A stretch of DNA of 64,000 nt, taken from Mycolicibacterium setense (lineage in GTDB: Bacteria > Actinomycetota > Actinomycetes > Mycobacteriales > Mycobacteriaceae). The DNA is taken from NCBI RefSeq assembly GCF_000805385.1, contig NZ_JTJW01000008.1:372001-436000 (forward strand), read 5' to 3'. The translations under genes were made by a program, and so were the position numbers. Of the stretch, positions 1-7,765 are shown in pieces (position 1 is the first letter of the stretch; every line of letters begins with the position of its first letter). The notes beneath the pieces were generated by a model that had not been told where the DNA came from, ran no database searches, and was given only the letters and a program-made list of their open reading frames with translations.

Positions 1-42
1 GTCGCCCCAGCGGGCGGTTGTATCGATTTTCACCTCAGACAC

Positions 43-92
43 TTGCATCATAAGTATGCATTTCGTACTGTTGGGGAATACGATTTGCATAC
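43..92 (+). promoter_or_regulatory. Promoter and inverted-repeat operator of the abiE-type operon
   Basis: A sigma-A-like promoter reads TTGCAT at 43-48, a 17-bp spacer, then TACTGT at 66-71. A long inverted repeat overlaps it: GTATGCATTTCGTA at 54-67 and TACGATTTGCATAC at 79-92, 14-nt arms with two mismatches and an 11-nt loop. AbiEi antitoxins are known to repress their own promoters by binding inverted repeats, so this is the likely autoregulatory site. The promoter and repeat are read directly; the binding is inferred. Confidence 0.6.
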
Positions 93-105
93 CCAAGGAC
101 CAGTG

Positions 106-753
106 ATGGCGCTGACGCGAAGTACTCCCATTCCGGTGGACCTCACCCAGGCACCGCTGAGAACAATTCGCCCCAGCGACGCGGCGAGCATTTATGCCCA
201 TCCTCGTGCCCAGCTGGTTCGGCTTGCCGAACGTGGCCTACTCCACCGACTCGCCGATGGCTACTACGTCGTCGTCCCCCAGGACATGGTGGGTCGCAAG
301 TGGATACCCGGGCTTGAATCAGCCGCTGCCGGAATCGGATCGGCGATCTACGCAATAGAGGACGTCGTCGTGATGGGTGTGAGTGCCGCACGGCTGCACG
401 GGGTGATTCCGCGTGCTCTGGCAACTGCTGTCGTGGCGGTGCCGCGACAGCATCGAGCGATCGTGTTGTCGGACCGCCCCGCGACAGTCCGGTTCGTCAA
501 ACGCGACACCACCAGCCTCGACGCCGAGCGCGTTCGTACAGAGTTGGGGCCGACGTTGACAACAACGCCCGAGCAGACAGTGCTCGATCTGGCCCATCGT
601 CCCGCCCTCGGCGACGCTCAAGCAGACGTCCCATCGGCTGTCGCTGACCTCTTCGCGCGCAGCGACAAGGACCGTCTCCGGGAGCTGGCGACCGAGCAGC
701 GCAGATTGGCCTCGCTCCGCCGGGCCGAAAACTGGGTACGCGAGTTGTCATGA
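106..753 (+). CDS. AbiEi-like antitoxin (type IV toxin-antitoxin)
   Basis: Predicted 215-residue protein with the layout of AbiEi-type antitoxins: an N-terminal winged-helix-like segment (residues about 15-60, including a QLVRLAERGLLHRLADGYY stretch) followed by a C-terminal antitoxin domain. In type IV systems the antitoxin neutralises the toxin without needing direct contact and represses the operon. An in-frame ATG lies upstream at 43, but ATG 106 has AAGGA at 95-99 with 6-nt spacing and leaves the upstream operator outside the gene, so I chose it. The stop overlaps the start of the next gene (ATGA), which indicates a translationally coupled pair. The family call rests on domain pattern plus partner. 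Confidence 0.75.
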   Translation: MALTRSTPIPVDLTQAPLRTIRPSDAASIYAHPRAQLVRLAERGLLHRLADGYYVVVPQDMVGRKWIPGLESAAAGIGSAIYAIEDVVVMGVSAARLHGVIPRALATAVVAVPRQHRAIVLSDRPATVRFVKRDTTSLDAERVRTELGPTLTTTPEQTVLDLAHRPALGDAQADVPSAVADLFARSDKDRLRELATEQRRLASLRRAENWVRELS

Positions 754-1511
754 ATCGAGACGAACGCGACTCGGTGGCAACACAGTTCGGCGTCTCCACA
801 GAACAGGTCGAACGGGACCACCTCATCTCACATCTTCTGGCATTCCTCAGCCGTAAGTTCGGTGACCGGATCCATTTCATCGGCGGCACCGCGCTTGCCC
901 GCACGCATCTTCCGGAGGGCCGGCTCAGCGAGGACATCGATCTGATTGCTGTCGGCAGCCGTAAGGAAGTGGCGCGCGACCTTGACGTTGCACTGCCGCG
1001 CGCGGTCGCACGTACGCACGGCAGGATCACAATCGAGCCTGCGTTGAGTAGTACGGCGGATACTCTCCCGGTTGTGCTGCGCCCGCTGGACGGAAATCCT
1101 GTGCGGCTGCAGCTGTTGTCGCCCCGAGACCGAGTCGTATGGCCGACCGAACGCCGAGACCTCGTTCAGCGCTATGCCGACGCTCCGCCCGCCACTCTCA
1201 ACGTGCCAACCCTGCCAGCGTTCGCAGCGTCCAAGACAGCGACATGGGCCGATCGACATGCGGCGCGCGACCTTTGGGACCTATGGGCCCTCAGTGAGCT
1301 CGGCGCTATCGACAACACTGCGGCAGTGCTCTTTCGGCGGTACGGCCCCACCAACAAGGCCCCCGGCAGTTACCTGTTTCAACGTGCGCCATCGCCAGCG
1401 GAATGGCACACACAGTTGGCCGGCCAAACGAAACTCAGCATCTCCGCAATCGAAGCACTTGACGCCGTCCGCGAGGCCTGGCAGCAAGCCATTTCTACCG
1501 ACAAGCAGTAG
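750..1511 (+). CDS. AbiEii-like nucleotidyltransferase toxin
   Basis: 253-residue nucleotidyltransferase-superfamily protein (nucleotidyl transferase AbiEii/AbiGii toxin family). Visible motifs: GGT at 45-47 and SEDIDL at 60-65 (the G...DxD metal/NTP-binding pair), then SKT with K162 and RDLWD with D174 and D177, matching motifs III and IV of the family. Toxins of this family transfer nucleotides to target RNAs and arrest growth; related AbiE systems give phage-abortive infection. It overlaps the antitoxin by 4 nt. All key acidic residues seem present, so the toxin looks intact. The target is unknown. Confidence 0.8.
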   Translation: MNRDERDSVATQFGVSTEQVERDHLISHLLAFLSRKFGDRIHFIGGTALARTHLPEGRLSEDIDLIAVGSRKEVARDLDVALPRAVARTHGRITIEPALSSTADTLPVVLRPLDGNPVRLQLLSPRDRVVWPTERRDLVQRYADAPPATLNVPTLPAFAASKTATWADRHAARDLWDLWALSELGAIDNTAAVLFRRYGPTNKAPGSYLFQRAPSPAEWHTQLAGQTKLSISAIEALDAVREAWQQAISTDKQ

Positions 1512-1540
1512 TTCGCGGCCGCTGCCGTGCGAGTGTTGAG

Positions 1541-1614
1541 TGGGGCGGGCGGGGCTCGAACCCGCGACCTAGGGATTATGAGTCCCCAGCTCTGACCAAC
1601 TGAGCTACCGCCCC
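1541..1614 (-). tRNA. tRNA-Met (CAT anticodon)
   Basis: The minus strand folds as a full cloverleaf: acceptor GGGGCGG pairs with CCGCCCC, the D-arm starts GCTCAG, the anticodon stem GGGGA/TCCCT encloses loop CTCATAA with anticodon CAT, and the T-arm is GCGGG TTCGAGC CCCGC. The discriminator is A and CCA is not encoded. CAT also occurs in the lysidine-modified tRNA-Ile2, which I cannot exclude by eye. It is not initiator-like, because position 1 is paired. Confidence 0.9.
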
Positions 1615-1708
1615 CGGGCGCATCTGCGCGGCAATATGGTCGCACACGCCGCGTGCACAGATGCCAATGAGGGGCCGCAGGCAGGCATGCCGTGGTTACG
1701 CTCACCGC

Positions 1709-2089
1709 ATGATCCGCTTTCTGCTGCGCATAGCGATCTTCCTCGGTTCCTCGGCCATCGGCTTGTTGGTCGCCGCCTGGCTGGTGCCCGGCGTCTCGGT
1801 GTCGGCGTGGGGCTTCATCACCGCAGTGGTGATCTTCTCCGTCGCTCAAGCGATCCTGTCGCCGTTCTTCCTCAAGATGGCCAGCCGCTACGCCTCGGCA
1901 TTTCTGGGCGGCATCGGGCTGGTCTCCACCTTGGTCGCGCTGGTCCTGGCCTCGGTACTCACCCACGGCCTCAGCATCCGTGGCGTCGGCTCCTGGATCG
2001 CCGCGACCGTGGTGGTCTGGGTGGTCACGGCCGTGGCCACGGTGGTGTTGCCGGCGCTGTTGCTCAAGAAGAAGGTGGCCTCGACGTAG
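1709..2089 (+). CDS. Phage-holin-family-like small membrane protein
   Basis: 126 residues with four hydrophobic segments (about 5-27, 31-52, 60-82 and 92-117) and a basic LLKKK tail, matching small actinobacterial four-helix membrane proteins often labelled phage holin family. There are no phage genes around, so a lytic role is unlikely. ATG 1709 is preceded by TACGCT at 1697-1702 and exactly 6 nt, so the mRNA is probably leaderless; longer in-frame starts upstream look spurious. The threonine aldolase gene follows after 17 bp. Confidence 0.7.
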   Translation: MIRFLLRIAIFLGSSAIGLLVAAWLVPGVSVSAWGFITAVVIFSVAQAILSPFFLKMASRYASAFLGGIGLVSTLVALVLASVLTHGLSIRGVGSWIAATVVVWVVTAVATVVLPALLLKKKVAST

Positions 2090-2106
2090 CGCTCGTCGGT
2101 GGGATC

Positions 2107-3138
2107 ATGGCCCACGTGCCTTCTCACGCGTTCGCCTCTGACAATGCCGCGCCCGCACACCCGAAGGTGATCGACGCGATCGTCGCCGCCAACTCCGGCG
2201 CCGTCGCGTCCTACGGGAACGATCCCGCCACCCGGCGCGCGGCCGAAGCCGTCAAGACCGCCTTCGACTCCCCCGACGCCGACGTGCTGTTCGCGCTGAC
2301 CGGCACGGCGGCCAACGTCATCGCGCTGGCGTCGGCCGTGCGACCGTGGCAGGAGATCCTGTGCAGCGACATCGCGCACTCACTGGTCGACGAGGCCGGC
2401 GGGCCGGTCCGGTTGTCGGGCGCTCCGGTGACAAAGCTGCCCAGTGACAACGGTCTGGTCGACCCGGCCGTGCTCGACACGGCGGTGGCCCGTCGCGGCC
2501 CGGTGCACCATTCGCAGCCACGGGTCGTCACCATCACCCAGTCCACCGAAAATGGCCGCGTCTGGAGTCCAAGAGCCATCAAGGATTTCATCGACCACGC
2601 CCACGACCTCGACCTGCTCGTCCACGTAGACGGTTCCCGCATCGCCAATGCGATTGCCGCCCTGGACATCACTGCATCGGAGGCCATCGCCGACGCGGAC
2701 ATCGTCACCGTGGGCGGCACCAAGAACGGCATGCTGATGGGCGACGCGATCCTGGTGCGTCGCCCCGAGTTGTTCGACGGAATTCGCTTCGTGCAGAAGC
2801 AGATCGGTCAGCTTGCCAGCAAACAGCGTTTCATCGCGGCCCAGTTCGAGGCGATACTGCGCGATGGACTGTGGCTGCAGACGGCCGCCCACGCCAACCT
2901 GATGGCCGGCCGGCTCAGCGCAGGCTTGGAGGCACTCGGCCTGAAGCTGGCCGTACCCACGGAGGCCAATGAGATCTTCGTCGACCTCGGGCCTGCCGCC
3001 TATGCCGCGGTGTCGGCAGGCTATTCGGTCCACCGTCCCGACCCGCTGCGGCCGACGGTGCGGTTCGTCTGTTCGTGGGCGACCACCGAGGTCGAAATCG
3101 ATGACGTTCTACGGCTCGTATCATCGATTTCTACCTGA
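2107..3138 (+). CDS. Low-specificity L-threonine aldolase family protein
   Basis: 343-residue PLP enzyme of the beta-eliminating lyase / threonine aldolase family, expected to cleave threonine or allo-threonine to glycine and acetaldehyde. Family features: FASDNAAPAHPKV at the N-terminus, the GTAANV phosphate-binding turn, LLVHVDGSRIANA (Asp pairs with the PLP pyridine nitrogen) and VTVGGTKNG, in which Lys should form the Schiff base. Length is normal. The reading frame stays open upstream to 1636, but ATG 2107 starts the conserved domain. It follows the small membrane protein by 17 bp and converges on the AhpD-like gene. Confidence 0.85.
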   Translation: MAHVPSHAFASDNAAPAHPKVIDAIVAANSGAVASYGNDPATRRAAEAVKTAFDSPDADVLFALTGTAANVIALASAVRPWQEILCSDIAHSLVDEAGGPVRLSGAPVTKLPSDNGLVDPAVLDTAVARRGPVHHSQPRVVTITQSTENGRVWSPRAIKDFIDHAHDLDLLVHVDGSRIANAIAALDITASEAIADADIVTVGGTKNGMLMGDAILVRRPELFDGIRFVQKQIGQLASKQRFIAAQFEAILRDGLWLQTAAHANLMAGRLSAGLEALGLKLAVPTEANEIFVDLGPAAYAAVSAGYSVHRPDPLRPTVRFVCSWATTEVEIDDVLRLVSSIST

Positions 3139-3200
3139 GGGCGGTGGTTTCGGCCGGCGTGCGTACTGCCCCCATGTAGAAAGCGGCGCAACAGAAAGCC

Positions 3201-4031
3201 TCAGCTGTAGATGGGCTGGCCGTCGGCACCCAGCCGGTATTCCTCGGTGCCCTCGTCGACACGGGCGGCGTCGGCGCCGAGCGCGACCGCCACCTTGTTG
3301 CACGCGTTGCGCATCACGTCGAGGGTCAGCTCGACCGCCTCGTCCAGCGAAAAGTGTTGGCGGAGTTCGTCACCGGGCACCGCAGCGGGTGTCCAGATCA
3401 GCGCGTCGACGTAGCGCAAAGCGGCTTTGTGCCGATCGGGCAGGTTCGAGTTCTCGAAGTCGTCGATGCCGTCGTAGTCCGACTCGGTGGCACCGGCCTC
3501 CAGCGCCGTGGCCTCCCGCAGCGACTTGCACAGCCGGCAGTTGTGCTGGCGGGCCCCACGTAGCCGCACGATCTCGGAGGTCACCGGGTCCAACGCACGC
3601 ATCCGCCCGACGCCGGGCACGAAGGTGTCCAGCACATAGTCCCCCGGGTTGGTCTCGTGGTCCCACGCGACCGGTTCGGCAGGCCAGTCCACGCCGAGGG
3701 CCAAGAGTCCCGCGCGCATCCGCGGCACGAAGTCGGCCACGTAGATCAACGTCGCCACCGTGAATACGTCAGGTCCGAGAAGGTCGGAGAACGCGGCCCG
3801 CTGTGCGGTGTTGATACCGGTCACATCGATGCTGAACTGCTCGGCGAACTCGGTCACCATCGGGTCGACGGCACCGCCGCTGGTCTCGGCGGGCAGGGGC
3901 GGCAACCCCAGCGTCGAAGCACATACTTCACGCACATCGGCATTGATGTCGGCCAGCCGCGGTGGCGACAGCGCGACCAGGCCCGTCAACTGATTGAGCA
4001 CATCGGCAGACACATCGGCAGTATCCACCAA
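3201..4031 (-). CDS. Carboxymuconolactone decarboxylase / AhpD-fold protein
   Basis: 276-residue all-helical protein of the carboxymuconolactone decarboxylase/AhpD family. The AhpD-type redox motif is visible in RGARQHNCRLCKSLRE (CxxC, near residue 165), preceded by an EIVRLR helix. AhpD proteins use this CxxC to regenerate alkylhydroperoxide reductase or detoxify peroxides; many paralogues have unknown substrates. It lies 19 bp downstream of the AsnC regulator and is probably co-transcribed with it. The physiological role here is unknown. Confidence 0.75.
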   Translation of the reverse strand: MVDTADVSADVLNQLTGLVALSPPRLADINADVREVCASTLGLPPLPAETSGGAVDPMVTEFAEQFSIDVTGINTAQRAAFSDLLGPDVFTVATLIYVADFVPRMRAGLLALGVDWPAEPVAWDHETNPGDYVLDTFVPGVGRMRALDPVTSEIVRLRGARQHNCRLCKSLREATALEAGATESDYDGIDDFENSNLPDRHKAALRYVDALIWTPAAVPGDELRQHFSLDEAVELTLDVMRNACNKVAVALGADAARVDEGTEEYRLGADGQPIYS

Positions 4032-4050
4032 CGCACCCGATACCGTGTGG

Positions 4051-4956
4051 TTACCCGGGCTCCGATTCCAATACTTCGAGACCGGAGGCGTAGCTCTCCT
4101 TGACCACGTCCAGATGGACCCAGCTCTCGATCACACCGACTCCGGGCAGCGCACGCACGGCGTCGAGGATCTCGACCAACTGCGCGGCCGAGAAGGCCCG
4201 CACTGTGGCCAACAGATCGAACCGGCCCAGCGTGCGAGCCACGAAGATCACCGACCGCATCCGGACCAGGGCCGACACCACTTCGTCTCCGGCTCCGGTC
4301 AGCCGGATGCCGAGTCCGAGCGCACTCTGCCGGTCCTGCCCGGAATGCCGGACCACCGCACCGATGCGCACCACTTGCGATTCCACCAACCGCACCGCCC
4401 GCCGCCGGGCTCCCGCGGGTGAAAGCCCCACTCTCTCGGCGAGATCCACATAGGAGGCACGTCCGTCGTCCTGCAGCGCGCGCAGTAGCGCCAGGTCGAG
4501 ATCGTCGACCTCGACGCTGACATCGCCGACCGGACCGACGACGTCGCGCAGCACCTCGACGTAGGTGAGCGTGTCGACACCCACGACGCCTTCCATCGCA
4601 CGCAACTCGGCGATCACGCCGTCGATGTCGCGGATCGACGCGACCCGCACCTCGGCGATCAATCCGTACGCACCGCTCGTCAACGAGAGGAATGCGACGT
4701 CGACGCGCTCGGCCAGGCTCGTCGCGATCCGGGCAACCGGTCCGGCGACCACCACGCTCACATGGGCAAGGGCGCCACGGCCGAGCACCGCGGGATGCAC
4801 GACACCGCGGATCACGACCTGCCCGCCGTCGATGAGGCGCTGTGTCCGGGCTGCCGCCGCTGAGCGTGACAAGCCCACGCGCTGGGCGATGTCGCGATGC
4901 GTCAGCCGCCCATCGCCTTCGAGCAGGCTGATGATCGCCTCGTCTACCTCGTCCAT
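4051..4956 (-). CDS. Lrp/AsnC-family regulator with two tandem HTH-RAM units
   Basis: 301 residues, about twice the usual Lrp/AsnC length. The first AsnC helix-turn-helix is at about 1-50 (LLEGDGRLTHRDIAQRVGLS), followed by an effector-like domain; a second HTH lies at about 150-200 (LLRALQDDGRASYVDLAERVGLS) followed by a second ligand-binding domain ending near 290. Such duplicated regulators usually control an adjacent amino-acid or amine catabolic operon. It is divergent from the ureohydrolase operon across 250 bp, so that operon is its probable target, along with its own promoter. Confidence 0.85.
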   Translation of the reverse strand: MDEVDEAIISLLEGDGRLTHRDIAQRVGLSRSAAAARTQRLIDGGQVVIRGVVHPAVLGRGALAHVSVVVAGPVARIATSLAERVDVAFLSLTSGAYGLIAEVRVASIRDIDGVIAELRAMEGVVGVDTLTYVEVLRDVVGPVGDVSVEVDDLDLALLRALQDDGRASYVDLAERVGLSPAGARRRAVRLVESQVVRIGAVVRHSGQDRQSALGLGIRLTGAGDEVVSALVRMRSVIFVARTLGRFDLLATVRAFSAAQLVEILDAVRALPGVGVIESWVHLDVVKESYASGLEVLESEPG

Positions 4957-4970
4957 CGCGGCACCGCCTG

Positions 4971-4989
4971 AAATTCGGTCAAAGAATTT
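4971..4989. promoter_or_regulatory. Inverted repeat upstream of the asnC-type gene
   Basis: AAATTC at 4971-4976 and GAATTT at 4984-4989 form a perfect 6-bp inverted repeat with a 7-nt spacer, 14 bp upstream of the regulator start. AT-rich dyads of this size are typical Lrp/AsnC targets. Binding is inferred. Confidence 0.4.
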
Positions 4990-5099
4990 TCCTCACGAAT
5001 CTACCGGCAGAAAGATCGCCTCAGCCAGCAGATACCGCGCTTTATGATCTGAATAACACGAACTGCAGGCATATCAAAACATCTGACGCCTAGGTCACT

Positions 5100-5138
5100 A
5101 TCGAATCGATTGCATGCGCTGAACTGTGGGTTTACCGT
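5100..5138 (+). promoter_or_regulatory. Promoter of the ureohydrolase operon with overlapping palindrome
   Basis: TTGCAT at 5110-5115, a 17-bp spacer and TACCGT at 5133-5138 form a good sigma-A-type promoter about 70 bp before the ATG at 5207. A perfect 11-bp palindrome, ATCGAATCGAT at 5100-5110, abuts the -35 box and is a candidate regulator site. No riboswitch-like fold is evident in the leader. Confidence 0.5.
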
Positions 5139-5206
5139 AACGCACATCACATTCACGTCGAACCACACCAGACCTGAATGCAGCTCACCGCAGAGGAAGT
5201 GACCGC

Positions 5207-6154
5207 ATGACCGCCCCGATCGGCCCCGTCGACGCATCGAAGATCCCGCGTTTCGCCGGCCCGGCCACGTTTGCCCGCCTGCCCCGTCTTGACCAGGTGA
5301 CCAAAGCAGACGTGGTCGTGGCCGGGGTCCCCTTCGACTCCGGTGTCTCCTACCGGCCCGGCGCCCGGTTCGGCCCGACCCACGTGCGTGAGTCCTCGCG
5401 GCTGCTGCGCCCGTACAACCCGGCGATGGACGTGTCGCCGTTCGAGCTCATCCAGGTCGCCGACGCCGGTGATATCGCGGTGAACCCCTTCAACATTCAC
5501 GAGGCCATCGAGACCATCGAGGGCGCGGCCCGCGACCTCACCTCCGACGGCACCAAGCTCGTGACCATCGGCGGTGACCACACCATCGCGCTGCCCTTGC
5601 TGCGCGCGGCCGCCGCCAAGCACGGCCCCGTCGCGCTGGTTCACTTCGACGCCCACCTGGACACCTGGGACACCTACTTCGGCGCCGAGTACACCCACGG
5701 CACACCGTTCCGCCGTGCCGTCGAAGAGGGCATCCTCGACACCGAGGCGCTCTCGCACGTCGGCACCCGCGGGCCGCTGTACGGCAAGAAGGATCTTGAG
5801 GACGACCGCCGCTTCGGGTTCGGCATCGTCACCTCGTCCGACGTGTACTACCAGGGCGTGCGCGAAGTTGTCGACAAACTCCGGCAGCGGCTCGGGAACC
5901 GGCCCGTCTACGTGTCGATCGACATCGACGTGCTCGACCCAGCCCATGCCCCGGGCACCGGCACTCCCGAGGCCGGCGGCATGACCAGCCGCGAGCTGTT
6001 GGAGATCCTGCGCGGGTTCCGCGGGCTGAACCTGGTGGGCGCCGACGTCGTGGAGGTCGCCCCGGCCTACGACCATGCCGAGATGACCGGTGTCGCCGCC
6101 TCGCACGTCGCCTACGATCTGGTGTCTCTGCTGGCGTTGGGCCCTGATGCGTAA
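5207..6154 (+). CDS. Agmatinase/guanidinobutyrase-type ureohydrolase
   Basis: 315-residue arginase/agmatinase-family hydrolase, releasing urea from a guanidino substrate. The binuclear manganese-site motifs are intact: GGDHTIALP, HFDAHLDTW and SIDIDVLDPAHAPGTGTPE. Length is typical. The start has an upstream GAGGAAG ribosome site. The next gene overlaps by 8 nt and encodes a ThDP decarboxylase-like enzyme, and a sodium symporter follows. That combination fits 4-guanidinobutyrate or agmatine degradation (to GABA or putrescine plus urea) better than arginine biosynthesis. The exact substrate cannot be fixed from sequence alone. Confidence 0.85.
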   Translation: MTAPIGPVDASKIPRFAGPATFARLPRLDQVTKADVVVAGVPFDSGVSYRPGARFGPTHVRESSRLLRPYNPAMDVSPFELIQVADAGDIAVNPFNIHEAIETIEGAARDLTSDGTKLVTIGGDHTIALPLLRAAAAKHGPVALVHFDAHLDTWDTYFGAEYTHGTPFRRAVEEGILDTEALSHVGTRGPLYGKKDLEDDRRFGFGIVTSSDVYYQGVREVVDKLRQRLGNRPVYVSIDIDVLDPAHAPGTGTPEAGGMTSRELLEILRGFRGLNLVGADVVEVAPAYDHAEMTGVAASHVAYDLVSLLALGPDA

Positions 6155-7751
6155 CGGCGGCGACCTCGTCGTCGAAACCCTTGCCGCGCTGGGTGTCTCA
6201 CATGTGTTCGGCATCCCCGGCCAGAACGCGCTTGGCTTGTTCGATGCGATCCGGCGCAGCGACCTGACATTCGTCAGCTCCCGGGTGGAGAACAACTCCG
6301 CGTTCGGCGCCGACGGCTACAGCCGCGTGACCGGCGAGGTCGGCGTGCTGTTCCTCTCCACCGGTCCCGGCGCGCTGACCGCACTGGGCGCGCTGCAGGA
6401 GGCCTACGCCACCGGGGTGCCGGTGCTGGTGATCGCCAGCCAGGTGCCGCGATCCGGCATGGGCTTGCGCCGCGGGATGCTGCACCAGCTCGACGATCAG
6501 AAGGCCAGCGCTGTCAACGTCACCAAAAGCGTTGCCACCGTGCGTCAGGCCGCCGAGATTCCCAGCCTGATCGCCGACGCCTATGCGCTGGCGCGCTCGG
6601 CTCCGGCCGGGCCGACGTGGGTGGAGGTCCCGCAGGACGTCCTGCTGGAGCCGACGACGGTACCGCCGGTGGCCGCCCTTGACGTGACGCCGACGCAACG
6701 CGCCCCGCGGTCGGAGTTGGTGCGGGAGGCCGCGAAGCTGCTGAATTCCGCGCAGCGACCGGTCATCCTGGCCGGCGGCGGCGTGCGCAGGTCGGCCGGA
6801 GGATCTCAAGCGTTGGTGGCACTGGCCGAAAAAGTGGGTGCCCCCGTGGTTTCCACCGTCGGAGGCAAGGGCGCCATCGGCTTCGATCATCCCCTGTCGG
6901 CCGCCTCCTGGATCGAGGACCGCTACACCACCGAGATGCTGGAGAACGCCGACGTACTGGTGGCCGTCGGCACCGCGATGGGCGAGGTCACCAGCAACTA
7001 CTTCACCTTCGTCCCGCAAGGCCGGCTCATCCACATCGACGCCGAGGCGCGCGTACTGGAGGCCAACCACCCCGCTCTGGCCATCCATGCCGACGCCGCG
7101 CCGGCCCTGCGGGCGCTGACCGAGCTGGTCGAGTCACGCGACAACACCGCGGGCGCCTCCCAAGCCTCGGATCTGCGGAAAGCTGTGCAGGACAGGCTTG
7201 CCGGCCAGGACGTGGCCACCGAGCTGCGACTGATGGCCGACCTGCGGGCCTCGGTGCCATCGGGCGCCCACACCTTCTGGGACATGACGATTGCCGGGTA
7301 CTGGGCCTGGTCGGTGTGGGACCCGCAAACCGGTGGGTTCCATTCCGCCCAGGGCGCAGGTGGTTTGGGGTTCGCCTTTCCGGCCGCGCTGGCCGCCGCG
7401 ATCTCGACGGGCGAACGCACCTTCGCGGTGTCCGGCGACGGGGGTGCCATGTACTCGATCGCCGAACTGGCCACCGCCCGCCAGCACGACGCCAACATCA
7501 CCTGGTTGATCGTGGACGACGGGGGCTACGGCATCCTGCGCGAGTACATGACCGCCGAGTTCGGCACCGCCACCGCCACCGACCTGGCCCGGCCCGACTT
7601 CGCCCAACTCGCAGCCAGTTTCGGAATTCCCGCGCATACTGCCACCCCCGACAACGTCGGAGAGATCGTGGCCGCCACCTTCGACACCGGGGGACCCGCT
7701 GTTGTCGTGCTGCCTGCGCTACTCAAGATGTTCGCTCCCACTCACCTCTGA
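6147..7751 (+). CDS. Thiamine-diphosphate-dependent decarboxylase/synthase-like enzyme
   Basis: 534 residues with the three domains of the acetolactate synthase / benzoylformate decarboxylase superfamily: an N-terminal Pyr domain with the catalytic Glu in SSRVENNSAFGADGYSR, a central Rossmann-like domain (GGGVRRSAG), and a C-terminal PP domain with SGDGGAMYS. The usual NN closing the Mg-ThDP motif reads DD here (VDDGGYG). ATG 6147 overlaps the end of the ureohydrolase gene, so the genes are coupled. By context it may act like AruI, the 2-ketoarginine decarboxylase of the arginine transaminase route, feeding guanidinobutyrate to the neighbouring hydrolase. That assignment is inference. Confidence 0.75.
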   Translation: MRNGGDLVVETLAALGVSHVFGIPGQNALGLFDAIRRSDLTFVSSRVENNSAFGADGYSRVTGEVGVLFLSTGPGALTALGALQEAYATGVPVLVIASQVPRSGMGLRRGMLHQLDDQKASAVNVTKSVATVRQAAEIPSLIADAYALARSAPAGPTWVEVPQDVLLEPTTVPPVAALDVTPTQRAPRSELVREAAKLLNSAQRPVILAGGGVRRSAGGSQALVALAEKVGAPVVSTVGGKGAIGFDHPLSAASWIEDRYTTEMLENADVLVAVGTAMGEVTSNYFTFVPQGRLIHIDAEARVLEANHPALAIHADAAPALRALTELVESRDNTAGASQASDLRKAVQDRLAGQDVATELRLMADLRASVPSGAHTFWDMTIAGYWAWSVWDPQTGGFHSAQGAGGLGFAFPAALAAAISTGERTFAVSGDGGAMYSIAELATARQHDANITWLIVDDGGYGILREYMTAEFGTATATDLARPDFAQLAASFGIPAHTATPDNVGEIVAATFDTGGPAVVVLPALLKMFAPTHL

Positions 7752-7765
7752 CCGAAGGAATCATC

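Noticed and set aside
1709..2089. Phage remnant suggested by the holin-like label
   Set aside because: No capsid, integrase or lysis genes nearby; the family is widespread in actinobacterial chromosomes.
1636..2106. Upstream extension of the threonine aldolase frame
   Set aside because: It lies over the small membrane protein gene in another frame; the conserved PLP domain starts at 2107.
5153..6295. 380-residue minus-strand frame opposite the ureohydrolase
   Set aside because: Shadow; the true gene has metal-site motifs and a promoter.
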